Part shown: piece after piece, positions 33,911 to 46,299 of the stretch
Numbering within the stretch: the stretch's first letter is position 1
Layout of the letters: each line of letters begins with the position of its first letter
Assembly: GCA_023055355.1 (NCBI GenBank)
Contig: JALJCS010000034.1
Location: 2,184,001-2,248,000, forward strand
Direction of reading: 5' to 3'
Origin: Agelaius tricolor
Lineage: Eukaryota; Chordata; Aves; Passeriformes; Icteridae
DNA: 64,000 nt
Made by a program: the position numbers and the translations under genes
The notes under the pieces: generated by a model
What the model was told of the DNA's origin: nothing
The model's input: only the letters and a program-made list of their open reading frames with translations
Database searches by the model: none

Positions 33911-34736
33911 GAGTTGGAGTGGAAAAGAAAGGACATTCGGGAGGGGCGGTGCTGCCTAAGGTGCTTCCGCGCCCGGGAGCGAAGGAGCCGCTTGATCCCC
34001 TGGCGGGACCGCAGATGTGCAGCGTGCTCAGCCTTGCGAGCAGAGAGCGCTCGACATCGCTGGCATGACACGGCTGCTGAGTGCCTCAGTGCTCGTGGCT
34101 CTTCCTTCCACGCAAACAGATGGAGCGGCATCGCTGAGCAGTAAAACACAGCAGCGATGGCCCGGAGAATGGCGAGCGCAAGGAGCGCCGGGCAGGATCC
34201 TTCTGATGGCACAGGTGCGATCCGCAAACTCAGCCCCTTGTGCCCCTGCCCTCCCGACCCCCAGGGGAAATGCTCTCCAGCCTCGAGCTGCTGAGAGACA
34301 AAACGTGTGATTTGACACTAGGGTCCGGAAAAGGTTTCCGTTTAGATTAGCAAATGCCTCAATTGTTCTTGGTTACATCCTAGGATCGGTTTTAGGCAGT
34401 GACTTTCTACCGCTTGTCGGATTTTCTTGTGCAATGGTAGGAAAATAGGCAGGTCTGATACTGGTTTCGCTTTTTTTCTACTTCATGTTCCATGAGCTGC
34501 TTTTATCCAAGCAATTGTTTTAAAGTTCTACTGTAGGCATTTATGGTTCACTTTTTTTTTCTTTGCAGCACCCCTGACTTTTTTTTTCTCTAAATCGGCA
34601 GTAAATATAGCTGAGTAAAATTCCCTTGGTTTTCTTCCTTCTTTTTTAACTGAAATGTTTTTATTGATAATCCTATTTGAATATGCAGAACAAGTGGGTA
34701 TGTCCTGTAATATATCCCAGCTTTTCTTGTTTACAG
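33911..34736. other. GC island and 5' flank of the GARNL3 fragment, copy 2
   Basis: Equivalent of 17,520-18,879 in copy 1 without the 560-bp segment. The junction is at CTGGCGGGACCGCAGATGTG (about 34,000-34,020), where copy 1 has the extra DNA. From GCTCAGCCTTGCGAGCAGAG on, the two copies match closely. No gene is recognised. Confidence 0.55.
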
Positions 34737-35586
34737 ATTACTCAGAAAATCTGTCTCCCTTAGAGTCCCACTGAAACATTCTCAGTGCAATCTCCATTAA
34801 GGTATGGATTGACAAATAAGCCACCATCAGCTGAGATATTTGCCTGTGTACCTTTTCCTGTAATTCAGCGCTTGCATTCTGTGCTTTTTATGATAACCCT
34901 ATCAAACTTGTAAAAATGGTTTTACAAGTCTTAATCGTTGAAGGCAGCAAGAAGTGGTTTTAAAGCCTGTTCTTGAGCAGTCAAAGGGAAAAAGTGTGAA
35001 TTTGATGCTGAACTTGTCATTTCTCATTTGACTTGCCTTGAATTATTTAGGAAGAGAGAGAACTAGAAAAAGAGAGAAATAGAATTGGTTCTTGAGCCCT
35101 CCTAAAATGCTCCCCGTGATTCTGTGTGGAGCCCAAGTGAAGGGTGATGGAACAGAGCCCTGTGCTTTAGAAGGAAATCCATTTCAACCTGATCTCCACC
35201 CTGAGTCTCCCTAATTTCTGTTTTTAAAATGCAAACTCAGTTTAGGAAGTGTTGGGAGTCAGTATTTTGGGGAAGAAATGGCAGTTGCACAAACCGTTCC
35301 ATTTCCCAGAGGCTCTGGGAAGGATTCATTTTGTAAGCGCTGTAACTGCCATCGGTTGGGGGTTCGGGGTTGGAATGTGCACTTGCCCTCCTATAAAGCA
35401 CTCGTTCATTTGCATTTCAGTGCCAGGAGTCTGGAGAAACTGGAGAAGAGCCCAAGAGACATTTTTCATCCTGAGATACAAAAGGTAGGAAGGGACTTTT
35501 CTTTGTTTGGTTCTTTTTCTTTATGATTTCCTGGAAATAGAAGTAATTAAGTATAGATACTACTGGTTTGTCTCTTCCAGTAGCAG

Positions 35587-35649
<63 letters not shown>

Positions 35650-38174
35650 TTGTGATACTGCTTGAACTGTTTTTATCCATTGAACTGGCTATTTCAAATC
35701 CAAACTTCTAAACACAAATAAAACCATCATCCTTGTAGAATCTTTAAGAGGAGGGGGCTAAAGATGCTGTTTTTGTTGACAGGATTTATCGGTTCTTGAA
35801 GGGCAAGAGGTGAGTACAAGCCTGACTACTTCTTGCTCACAGACCCGTCCGGTGAATACAGCTTTGTATTTTGATGGGCTTTTGATGACTTCTAAATCAA
35901 TTGCTTGTTACAGTAAAAAGAAGTCCTGTTTTTTTGAACCTGACAGCAAAAATATCTTAAAGCTCCAACTTAATAATAATAGATCACCAATTTAAGGTAG
36001 TAATTTTATGCTATACTATCAAAGTTTAAAGGTAAATCATTATGTATTAGGAGCTGGTATGAGATGTATGTTCTAATGCGTAGCATGTATACAAAGATAG
36101 GCACATACGTGAAAGTCCTTAGAGGAAACAAATTTTCATGTCTTCTGTTTGACTGTTTACCATATGATAGTTGGTTTTATGTCCCAGGGATCGGTGAATT
36201 TTAAATTTGGAGTCTTCTGTGCTGTGGATGGTCAGCTTACAGATGATGAAATGTTCAGTCCTGGTGAGTTTTCCACCTTCTCCTTAATTGTTTTGTTCAC
36301 CTACATAAAAAAAAAGGTATGTTTATTATTTGTTACCCCGTTCTGTCCATTTCCTCAGTATTTGCTGGAGCTCTGCTTACCCAAGCTTTGGGTAAAACAA
36401 GCTTTGGGTTCCTTCTGTCCCACTGGGTGTTGCCCAGTTTGGTTGCATCTGGTGAAATTCACCCTGAGCCCTTACAGAACCAGCTCAAACCACGTGAGAG
36501 CCATTCCAGCTCTCTCAGGACACCCGGAGGAGGATGGGTGACGTTTCTGAGCATCTGGCAAGTGCACTTCTATCAAAACCCGGCCTGTGACATTGCTGGG
36601 GAAAACCCTTCTGTATCCTGAAGGGTTCCTCAAACTCTGTTGAGGATCCAGTTAGCAGTTGCTCACCTGGATGGTTCCAGCTCCTCAAGCTAACACTTGT
36701 ACTCTTGCCCTGTAGTTTAGATCTATTGTAGTTTTGGTATTTTGCAAGATTTTACGTCTTTGGACAATAACGTGCATTTCACTCTTTGGAACCTCTGGGA
36801 TCATTCCTTGGTGCAGCAGCACCTAATGGGACACTTGGCTGCTGTGCTGAAGGGCTTGGTTACTGGAATTGTAAATCCCGGAGAGTTTGTCAGTCTTCTG
36901 TCCCCAGGGAGGTGTCACGCTTTGTTCACCGTTGCTCTGTTTGTCGGGTGCTGCTTCTCGTCGGAGGTATTAACTTCAAACTGCCCTGTTCTTTTTTGAA
37001 CTTTTTTTCCTGGTTCTCTCCGTAGGGCAGGGAAGGACTCTCGTATCCCGGTCGTCAGACTCAGCGCTGCCCGAGAAGATACAGAGACTGTAAAAATCAT
37101 AAGGAGCAAATGTGACTGCAGAGGAAACAAACTGGAGAGAACAAAAGGTGATATTGTTCTCCTTAGCCTGGATTAGAAACATCCACTGCGCTTTGATGCC
37201 GGTGGCTGCCAGGGGCTCGTTAGGTCTCTTGAGGCAGGTGTAGGTGTTCACTTGTAGGTTTTCTGTCTGGACAAGTCAATTCAGACTTTGCTAAGCTTAT
37301 ATTTGATAATTACTCTCTAGTTCTGTCCAGCATGACATTTTTGAATGTTGTAAAAAAGAACATGTTACTTTGAATTTGCTAATGATGAGAAGCTTTAGGG
37401 AAAAATAAGATTTCAGGGTTGGGAGATAGGGGAAGAATTTTGTGGGGATGTTAGACTGAAATAAAGCCCGCTTTAAGCTGGACTGGCACACTGGCAGATC
37501 CCCTATCCAACAGGAGTGCTTAGATTAGCCTGGGTGCTGCCCATTGTTTCTGTAGGAATAAATGTTTCCTGGCCTTCAGAAGTAAGCTGCTTTGAAAACC
37601 TGGAAGCTGCAGTACAGTGACAATCCACGTGCTTGGGATTCAAAGGAGATTTCAGAAGGGTGATGGGCTTTTGTCTTTTCCTACCAGTCCATGTAATCCT
37701 ACGGAGGAGTTTTTAATTGCGTGCTGCCGAGTCATCCATCAGAGCCCTGTTGTGCCGATCATCGTGCAAATACAAAACAAAAAATCAGAGCCTGTCCCAG
37801 CCCCTTAGAGCCCAGCCCATTATTTCCTCAGGCTGCCTCTGTGTGCCATTGATACTCACCACGGGAGCGAGCTGAGGGTGGCTGCAGCTGTTGGGAGCAA
37901 ACTCCTTCTCGGCACACAGCAATAGAACTGGGACGACGCCTGGGCCAGCGCCTCTCTGCTCTCGTCTCCCCAATCTCCAGCAGAGCAGCTCCGGCCCATC
38001 CGGGTGTGCGTGACCCAGTTCCCGATGGTCTGAACGCGCTGGGCAGCGCTCGGCTGCTGTGGGGGTTCAGGGAAGGCAGAGTGTGCATCATCATCCTCCT
38101 GAACCTACAGACAAACCCAAGGGAGAAGCCATAGGGTGGCAATCAGTCGCATCCATGCTAAATAAAACTCGCAG
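34737..38174 (+). pseudogene. GARNL3: GARNL3 gene fragment, copy 2
   Basis: The same six exon-like blocks as copy 1: 34,737-34,801; 35,421-35,484; 35,783-35,809 (DLSVLEGQE); 36,188-36,263 (GSVNFKFGVFCAVDG then QLTDDEMFS); 37,026-37,147; 37,832-38,174. The first block is 65 bp and keeps the ancestral frame, where copy 1 lost 1 bp, but it shares the in-frame TAG (34,761-34,763). The last block shares the TAG at 37,923-37,925. Stops and the missing catalytic exons therefore predate the duplication. Copy 2 has amino-acid changes of its own in otherwise conserved short exons (LL to LS and EE to EG), as expected without protein-level constraint. Splice borders are intact, so a spliced noncoding RNA is possible. 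Confidence 0.8.
35587..35648. repeat. (AAT)n microsatellite, copy 2
   Basis: Pure AAT array of about 62 bp at the position equivalent to 19,729-19,790. Confidence 0.97.
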
Positions 38175-38879
38175 GTGTTTGTAAGGATTGTTTCTGCCTG
38201 TTCTTTGTTGTGCTTCTGTGCTTAGAAAGCGTCCCTTGAAAATGAGTTCAGTTCATCACTGGAAACTTTGTTTGCAGACCCTCACTGAGCAGAATTTGTT
38301 GCAGACTCGGTGCACGCTGTGCTGCCCTCCTGGGAGTGTGAGGAGCTCCAGCGTGCTACTTTGTGCTTTAGGACACTCTGAGGGATTTATTCCTTTTGGG
38401 ATCCACGATGAGAATTCCCAAGAGAGGTAGTAATAAGGTATGACATTGGAAAAAAGCCTGTGTCCTTGGCATGTTGTTGTTGTCGTCAAAAGTTAATTTT
38501 TTCTTAGCCAGTAGTCAGCTTTTTGCTTTATTTTTGTGGTATCAGCATTTGATTGTTTAAAAAATTGCTTCAAAAGAACTGCAGTGGCTGGCCACCAGGA
38601 CCTTGTTCAGATTTGCCTATTTGCTTGTAGCTAAAACGTTTCCATATTGTTTATCATTCTATTGAAGAAACTGCTGCCCAGTCAACTAAGAACTGAACAT
38701 CTCTCTGTCTGGGACATGGGGAGAGGATTTAGGTCATGTCTTTGTTTCCAGAAAAAAGTTCCAGTGTAGTTTCTAACTAGAGGAAAAGGGGGGGTGCAGA
38801 CTCGGGGCTCTGATGCCACTGGGGGCACCCCAAGGTGCCCAGGAGAGGGAGCCCCACTGCGGTGCAGGAGCAGATATGT
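38175..38879. other. 3' flank of the GARNL3 fragment, copy 2
   Basis: Equivalent to 22,302-22,990, including the short family Q piece near 38,785-38,870. No further GARNL3 exon or other gene is visible. Confidence 0.45.
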
Positions 38880-39400
38880 TATCACGTACTAGAGAGCAGA
38901 TTAGAAATAGAAATATGAAAATTATAAATATAAAAATATTTTTAAATAGTTAAATCAAGTGGGGTTTTTTTATTTGTCAATAGGCAGGGTTTTGATGATA
39001 AAAATGATAAATACAAAGAATATGAAGGTAGAAATCTAAGTCTAGAAAGATATCATAAATACATACAGATAAAGTTTAAAACTAGAAGAAAAAATCTGTT
39101 GCAGCAGTAGATACAATACATAATATAAATAATAATTTAAATACATGTCTAGGATTTTATAGATATTATATATAATGCTTATATTATTATATATAATGCT
39201 TAATATATTGCATCAAAAGAAACTATAAATATAAATGTGAATATAATTAGACAACGTATAAAAATATTTCCATATCGTTTAAAAGAAGGCTTTTATTGCA
39301 TTTATTTGGTTAGAGATGGGGTTTTTATTTGGATTAATAGGAGTATTCTAGAAATATAAATCTAACTGTAGAGAGATACCATCGATAGAGGAGGATACTT
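38880..39400. repeat. AT-rich satellite monomers (family S), copy 2
   Basis: Almost identical to 22,991-23,520, with the same two diverged monomers and ATAAATATAAAAATATTT segments. Confidence 0.75.
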
Positions 39401-39414
39401 CTAAAAACACAACC

Positions 39415-39930
39415 GAACGCCGCCGCCTTCGGGGGAATCGCACGAGCTCGGCCGAAGCAAGGCGAGAGCGGCCGACCCTGACGGCCTCGAGCGAACCGAG
39501 GCGAGGCTTCCGAGGCTGCCTGAAGCGAAGCGAGCCGAGCTCAGGCGAAGCGAGCCTGCTGCTCTCGTGCGCGCTGCTTAGCGCCAGTGCGCTCCCAGCC
39601 TACTGAGCTCCTGCCCGAGCCCGCGCTCCCGGTCGTGTCCGCGCCGTGGCCGGGCCGCCCGCGGGACGCGGCAGCGGGAGAGCCCCGAGCCGGGCGAGCT
39701 GAACGGGAGGCGGCGGCGCTTGCCCGCCCTCAGGGAGCCGAGCCGAGGCGAGCGGAGCCGAGGCGCGCCGAAGGCACAGAGCGGCTGGGAGTTGGGCCGA
39801 AGCGAGGCGAGCTCGGCCGAAGAGGCGAATGCAGGCGACAAGAGCCGAGTTGAGGCGACAGTAGGCGAGTTTAGCCGACAAGAGCCGACTCGAGCCGAGC
39901 GTCTCCGGAGCGAGCCGAGCTCCGCCGAGC
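39415..39930. repeat. GCCGA-rich degenerate tandem repeat, copy 2
   Basis: Equivalent to 23,550-24,070, with small indels (for example near 39,729, where CGTCGGGG of copy 1 is changed). The repeat steps are the same GCCGAG, GAGGCGA and GCCGACAAG. Confidence 0.7.
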
Positions 39931-39934
39931 GCCG

Positions 39935-40890
39935 CAGCATCCCGGGCAGGGCGAGGCGCCGGGCCGGGCTCGGGGTGCGGCCGGGGCTCTGGGAGGCTTC
40001 CCCGCTTGTCCCTCTCTCTAGCCCTCCTTCCTTCTCCCCGTATTCGCCTTCTCTCGCTCCCTTTCCCCCATTCCCTCTCCCCCCGCAAACCCGGCTCCTT
40101 CCTGTCCTGTCCCTAGCCCGCTACTCCCTTCTGTTCCCCCTCTCTCCTTCCTCTGCCCAACCTCCCTGTACCCTCGTCCCGGGCTTTCCCTTCCCGTGCC
40201 GCTTTCCTGCACAGCCCGAGCTCCCTCGCCGCCCTTTGTCGTGCCCTGCTCTCGCTCCTCTCTTCCCGTGCCCCCTTTCCTTCTTTGCCCCGCAGCCGCG
40301 GGGCTCGGGCTGCCGGAGAATAAAGCCCCGAGGGCCGGAGCCCGGCGCCCCTGGGCCCTTGCGGGAGTCCCCGCGCGGGGCCGGAGGCTCTCGGCGGATC
40401 CCCCCGTGCCGCTCAAGCAGCGCGGCCGACAGCGCCGGAGCTGCGGCTTTGCCGGCATCGCGCTGAGAGCGGCCCCCGCTCCGTGCCGGGCCGTCCCCGC
40501 CGTCTGTGCCGCTCCCTCTCTCGCTGCCCCTGGCCCGGGACAGCGAGGCTGGGCAGGAACCTCAACCCTTCTGGGGGCTGCCCCCCCTTTCTTGTTGCAG
40601 CAGAATCCCTTGCTGGGGCCATGCACGTGTGGGAAGGGCTTGGGGGAAGCGCTGCGCTGCTGTCCAGGGCAGTCGGACTCGTTCTGAGCCTTCTTTGGGG
40701 GTCAGGAAAAGGGGGGGTGAAGGCTCGGGGCTCTGATGCCGTTGGGGGCACCCCAAGGTGCCCAGGAGAGGGAGCCCCACGGCGGTGCAGGAGCAGCTGG
40801 GGGGCGGGCGAGGGGCGGGGGTCACGCTGGGTGCCGTCCCCCAGAGGGACCCAAAGCTGCCACCAAATGCACAGGGAAATTGCATTCCAG
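39935..40890 (+). repeat. Family Q element in duplication copy 2
   Basis: Equivalent to 24,075-24,995. It has the pyrimidine tract, acceptor-like CCCCGCAG, AATAAA at 40,319-40,324 and the downstream GTTGCAGCAGAATCCCTTGC part. The match with copy 1 ends within the CCAAATGCACAGGGA sequence near 40,877. The remainder of the family, seen at 25,016-25,270 and 63,000-63,250, is missing here. That places the left edge of the copy-2 deletion (or copy-1 insertion) inside the element. Confidence 0.7.
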
Positions 40891-41054
40891 TGTCTTGGAA
40901 CAGAGGTTCATGGGAAGTTTTCTCAGCTGTCCAAGGCACGGAGCCCTGGAGCCAAGTCAGCCTGAGCTGCTGCGTGCTTGCTGTGAGCCTTGAGGTGAGC
41001 GCGCATCATTGCGGGCTTGGGATCGATTGAAATGCGCTAAGGAAACCAGCTCTG

Positions 41055-41094
41055 GGGAGGGAGGGAGGGAGGGAGGGAGGGAGGGAGGGAGGGA
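41055..41094. repeat. (GGGA)n microsatellite at the indel junction
   Basis: Forty bases of GGGA repeats between the truncated family Q element and the terminal-exon-like block. Copy 1 has no such array at the equivalent point, so it sits at or next to the structural junction. Confidence 0.95.
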
Positions 41095-41385
41095 AATGCT
41101 CTCTTAACATGTGCCAATTCTTCTGTCAAACGTAGCAGGGCAGGACAGCGTTCAGACTGAAAGTGTAAGAAGATGTGGAGGGAGACGGAGAATCTGACAG
41201 GAGCACCGGACTCACAAGTGCACGAATTTTGCTTTTTGCTTGGATTTAAACTCAGAAGTTGTAAGGAATTTGGGAAGGAGAAGGGACATTTCAGAAGGAG
41301 AGGAAGTTGCAGTCCTGGCAAAATCTTTTGTTCTAGCTAATAAAAGAAGTGAGTTTAAAAAATAAAAAAGAAAAAAAAAAGTGGT
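41095..41385 (+). other. Terminal-exon-like block with AATAAA, copy 2
   Basis: Equivalent to 29,585-29,875. It shares the CTCTTAACATGTGCCAA start and GTTCTAGCTAATAAA near 41,330-41,344, followed by an A-rich tail. A short GAAGAAAAAGAAATTGTTGT segment of copy 1 is reduced here. Confidence 0.4.
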
Positions 41386-41389
41386 TTTT

Positions 41390-42440
41390 TTTTTTTTCCT
41401 TCACTGTGATTTTCATTGGTGATATATGGTGTGTTGTTTTAATTCTTGATCTTATTAACTCTGTGTAAATAGTTTTTTGAGTGACGCTCACTTTCTGGAC
41501 GGGTTGGTTTGTATTTGAGGTAGGCTTAATTTCAAGAGGTTTCTTTCCTACACTTCTGACAGGTATTCCTGGGATTTTGGTTTTGTTTACTCTATGTATA
41601 AACACAGAGATTTGGTAGGGCCAGCTGGGCTGCTGGAGTTTTGGGTGTTAATTTATGAGATGGCTTTTGTTAGATGCAGTTTTTAATTGTTGAAAGGGTT
41701 TTTAATTGTAGTTGTTTTAAGGCGGTTTTTAAGAATTGTTTGTGTTTCATGTTGTTTGTAGTTGGTGTATGATCAGGGATATGGTGGAACTTCTTGAACG
41801 TTCTGGTTTTAGCGTTCCTAAGTTCCGATTTCTTTCTGGTTTGATTTTTTTTTTAGTTTTATTTTTTGAGACAGGGGCATTTATATGGTGGGTTTTTATA
41901 GGCAATATGTTTTTAAATTTGGGTAGTGATATTTTTTAGTATTTTAATAGTTTAGAGTTTTTATTTTCATGCTTTTATTTATTTTTTAATTTTTAAAAAT
42001 AATTTTTATAGATTATGCTAACTCACAAATAATAACCAATAAAGGTGGAGCTTTGGGGGCTTTTTTTAGTAATGTTTAGGGTCAGTTGTAGGGGTTTGAG
42101 TTTAGTGAGTTGGTTTGATTTTTTTAATTGGTGTTTGTTTTTACTAGCAGTTCTGTCATTTTCCATGTGTATCTGAGTTTTTTGGGTTTCTGAGCCATTG
42201 CTTTAGGAGGAAGTTTATGATGAGAATGTACGGAGCTTTTGGGCTAGTTATAGTGGGGTTTAAAGTTTCTTTACAGTTAGGTTGGTTTGAGTTTTCCTTA
42301 GGGTTAAATGTCGTGGGGTCTTTGTTCTGTTAGTCCTAGAAATAGGTTTGGTTTGGATACGCTGCGATGGGATGAGCGTGGGCTGCGTACCGGTGCTGCC
42401 GAAGGTGCGGTATTTGTGTGGTTCTGATGTGTTGGGTTAA
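41390..42440. repeat. T+G-rich, C-poor block (family T), copy 2
   Basis: Equivalent to 29,876-30,945 with small indels. The strand bias is the same: T and G on plus, C scarce. The conserved GGGTCAGTTGTAGGG and GATCAGGGATATGGTGGAAC segments are present. Confidence 0.65.
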
Positions 42441-42889
42441 TGAATTGGTACGGTCTAATATATAGATTAAAGTAGAAATAAATACAAATATAAAAATAAA
42501 TATAAAATGATAGTGGTAAACATAAATATAGAAAACAGATAGATAAATATATAAAACTATAATATATAGTATATTATTGTAACATACCATAATATATATA
42601 AATGATAGTCTATTTTATATATATATCCAAAGATATATAAATATAGATTGTAAATATAAAAATATTTAAATATAGTTAAAATAAATCGGGGAGTTTTTGC
42701 TTTGATTTGGTTATAGGCTGGGTTTTTCTATAAATAATTAAAATAATATAAAAAATAGAAATACAAATATATATTTTAGATACCAATATCTATAAATATT
42801 TATTATAAATAAATATAAGAAATATATAATATAAAAATGATATATCTATTTTAATATTATTTATATTATTTATTTAAAAAAAAAAAAAC
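42441..42889. repeat. AT-rich satellite (family S), truncated at the duplication end
   Basis: Matches the beginning of the 30.9-33.0 kb array up to about 42,870, including a variant box (GTTATAGGCTGGG near 42,711). It ends in a poly(A) run, after which unrelated sequence begins. Confidence 0.7.
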
Positions 42890-45290
42890 CTTCTCTGTGC
42901 AGTCTGTCACAGTTGCCCACTGTCTGTCGTGTTGCTTACAGAAGTGCCAAAAGCCAAAACCTTGAGGAACAGACCTTAATGTGACTCTATAAATGGCTTT
43001 AACAATCCCCTCCTTTCTTGTTTTCTTTTTGAGGCAATCCTGATTGCCTTTGGTTTTCTCCAGCCAGAGTTAATCCAAAATCTGTCTCTTTGGGCCCCTT
43101 TCTGGCCTTGCCTAGAGCACAGCACACTTTGTTCCCCCTTGAATGTTTCTCCTGGCTGGTGAGGCCATGAAAGGAGTGGGAGATGATGTGAGAGGAGCTC
43201 AGTGCGGGGCAATTGCAGAGTTCCTCGCTCTCCCCTGTGCAATAAGGAGGGGAGCAGTGCCCAGCAGGCAGACGATGGAACGAGTGGAGATGCCTTGTGA
43301 GGAAGGCAGAAGGAATTAATGTCTGCAGGAGCCCAGGGAGCGCTGGGGCTGTAACTGGGAGATGCACAGCAGACATTCTCCCCACACAGGGCAGGGCCGG
43401 TTTCTCCTGTTTCTGGGCAATGCCGGGGTGGCTGTCACTGCTGCTGCCACTGGAACTCTCAGCCCAGGGCTCAGGCCATCATCGCCAGCAATCATCTCTG
43501 CCAGCTCATGGGCATTGCTGAATGTCTCCTGTGCTGCTCAGTGACGCTCAGCAGCCTCAGTTCTGCTCAAAATCATTTCAGTGGGAGCTATGAGGCACAA
43601 AAATGCTGAGACCGATTTCACAGAGCCACCTGTCCCCCGTGAGTGCAGGGTGCAATCCCAGCAGAGCAGGGGCAGCTCTCCCTGGCTGTGCTTTCTCTCA
43701 GCACCTGAATGACCCTCAGTGGTTGGCAGGAAAGGGGCTCCAGTAAACTGCCTCCTTTCTCCTCTTCCTGGAGTCCCAGCTGCAGAAAGAACTGAGCAGT
43801 GGGGTGCAATCCTTGTTTGAAATGGCTGAGAATGAATCTCGATCCCAGCCTCAGAACTGAGCCCCGATCGTTGCGTTTGCCTTCTCCTGGGTGCGCTGCA
43901 GTCGCTGCCGTGCCCCAGGGCAGGGATTTGTGTGCCAGCCTTAGCAGGCTGAAGTGTTGGAGATCTCTGGGTGGGCAGGAAATGGAATGGGCTGCCTTGG
44001 CCGCACCTGCTCCTGCCAGCTGGATCCAATATCCATGGGGGACTTTGCAGGCACCGCGTGCGTCAGTCCCGCTCCTTAGGACAGGCTCCCAGCTCTGCCC
44101 TGGCACTGATCCGGGAGCTCTGGGACACCAAGGGTTTGGAGCGGCCCCTGAGCCTCGGCAATGCCTGCAGGGCTGGAGGCTTCCCTGGGCCAGGGCAGGG
44201 AATCCCTGCTCGTTCCCAGGCGGGAATGCCCGGGCTGGAGCAGCTGGGAGGCGTGGCCCATGGAAAGGGACGCGAGCTAAAGGCCGAGAGCTCCGGGGAA
44301 AGCAGCGGCTGCCAAGGGAGCTGAGCCAGAGGCAGCCCGGGCAGGGCAGAGGATGGGAATCCTGAAAGGTGAACGTGCCCAGGCCGGCAAAGGGCAGAAA
44401 GCAAAAGTCCAAGCCAGCAAAAGACAACGTAAACCGTGGAGATAAAAAGACTCTTGAATTTGCCTTTTCATAATGAAATAAATCCAGCTGGAACAACAGA
44501 AATAAAAGCAGTGGGAAGGATCATAGCAACAGGTGGGGTTTTGCTCAGATCTGCTTTGCTTTGATTCCACTACAAAAGATCAAGGCTTCTCAGGAAGATG
44601 GAAATGAACACATAGGTTGATCCAAGAGCAGTGAAAAGTGGGAATGAGGCACTTTTAGCCCCAGGAATGGCTCTTCCCTTGTGCGCTAAGAGAGCTTCAG
44701 CAGCAATTCCCGCTTTGGTGACATTTTCCAACAACGTGGATTTTCTACAGGGGCAGACTTGGAAAAGAGCAGCTCCACGTTGAGATCATGTTGAGAGCTG
44801 CTCCTGAGTGTCACAGCTGCAGCTCCCCAGAAGCTGAACTGTTCACTGCAGAAAGAAGGAGAGGCAATTTGTTTTGCCATTAGCAGTGTGCTAACAATGT
44901 GTGCCACGCAAAGGTCACGAGCAGAGATGGCAGCAGGCTTTGCTCTGAGAAGCAGAACAGGTTGGATTTAGGGCATCCTAATGAGATTAGAGTGAGACAA
45001 AACTTCAGCTCATAGGAGCAGAGGAGCACGTGGATCCATCCAGGGATTTCTGTCATGGAAAGCTAAATAGGCAAAGATCTGGCATCAGGTTTAATTGATG
45101 GCTGTCATCTTTCCGCTTTTGAGACCTAGTCAGTGGCATGGTATTGGCCAGAGTTTTAAACAGAAAATGGCATCAGGTGTTATGAATCTTAGCTAGGTGT
45201 GATTGCGTAAAGAAGGAAAGGAGAACAGCGCTGTTTCTCTTTGTTTTGGAGCCTGCAGCCATGGTGGCTGCTTTGCACAGTGCACGTTGG
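42890..45290. other. Unrecognised single-copy-looking sequence
   Basis: Moderate-GC sequence unlike the duplicated region on its left. Open frames overlap on both strands (for example 43,618-44,496 minus and 43,799-44,365 plus) without recognisable domains or convincing splice sites. I see no tandem repeat. Confidence 0.4.
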
Positions 45291-45299
45291 TAGCGGTCG

Positions 45300-46150
45300 G
45301 TGTGCGAGAGTCTGTCAAATGAATATGAAAGCTTCTGGCCATGCCTTGATCCCGCGCAAGGAGCACAGAGCGAGTTCTCCCCTCAGGAGCAGCCCTGTCG
45401 GCCGGCAGTGCCGGCTCCTCCCGGGCACTGCCATGCGCCTCCTCCTCCTGGCGGAGCCCGAGCAGAGCCCGCGTCCCCGAGTCCCCGGGCGGGATGCGAG
45501 TCCCGGGCTCGGGCCCGTCCCTCTGCTCCCGCTCAGTGCAAGGGGCTCGGTGCCGGCTGCTGCCGAGCCCCGGCCGCTGGGGCTCCGCTTCCTCTGCCCA
45601 AGCTGCCGCTGTCCCTGAGCGAGGCGGGGCAGCTGCCATGGCCCGGGAGCGCGGCCATCCTTGGCGAGCTGCTCCTTCCCGGCGGCGGCAGCTGGGAGCT
45701 GCCTCAGCCTGAGCTCAGGAGCCGGGCAGGAGCGCCCGGATCGTCACCCGCTGCTGCCCGCTCCGGCCCGGGCACCGGGCACCCCTTCGCTTCCCCCGGG
45801 CCGAGCGGATCCGGGGCTGTTCCCCGCGCCGCGGCAGCGCCCGGAGCCACGAGCGGCATCGCTCCGTGAGCCGGAGGCGGCGCAACAAACCCGGCTGGGG
45901 ATAATGGGATATCGCAGTGCTGGGATAACGCGGTATTGCAGACAGGCTGCATTTGATGGCATCCTTTCAGGGCAGGCTTCCTACCTTCTAATGCCACGGG
46001 TGGGTTTTCTGCTAGCCTGGAGCAGTTCTCACTAGAGAATCAAATGTGTGAGAGGTCCATTCCCTGTGACCATCTGTGGGGATGTCCGCAGTCAATTCCA
46101 CGACCCTGTGAACTGAGACTAATAAACTGGGCATTTTTCTGGTCTCAGAA
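45300..46150 (+). other. GC-rich block followed by a polyadenylation signal (possible short transcript)
   Basis: CpG-rich sequence at 45,370-45,900 holds a plus-strand frame of 189 codons (45,300-45,869) that is rich in Pro, Ala and Ser and unlike any family I know. Non-repetitive sequence follows, then AATAAA at 46,121-46,126. The arrangement is like a short transcription unit, but both the start and the strand are guesses. The frame is within what GC content alone can produce. Confidence 0.25.
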
Positions 46151-46164
46151 TCGGAGTCTAAGTC

Positions 46165-46275
46165 CAGTGGGTTGGTTTTTTTTTTGTTCGTTTGTTTGTT
46201 TTTATTTTTTGGTTTTTTGTTTTGTTTGTTTTTTTGCTTTTTTTGTTGTTGTTGTTTTTTTGTGGTGGTGAAGGT
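46165..46275. repeat. T+G low-complexity tract
   Basis: About 110 bp of T runs punctuated by G (GTTTGTTTGTTTTTATTTTT and similar). It separates the AATAAA at 46,121 from the CpG island. Confidence 0.9.
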
Positions 46276-46299
46276 GAGGAGGGCTCAGGGACAAAGTCC

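Larger units (their letters stand above)
33470..42870 (+). repeat. Tandem segmental duplication, copy 2
   Basis: Direct repeat of 16,800-31,375. It holds the same features in the same order: CRE/TATA block, GA tract, GC island, GARNL3 fragment with AAT microsatellite, AT satellite, GCCGA-rich DNA, family Q, 3'-end block, T+G-rich block and AT satellite. It lacks the copy-1 segment 25,016-29,580, which is replaced by about 220 bp (40,877-41,100) that includes a GGGA array. It also lacks about 560 bp near 34,010. The right end falls in AT satellite near 42,870, just before an A-rich run. Confidence 0.9.
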
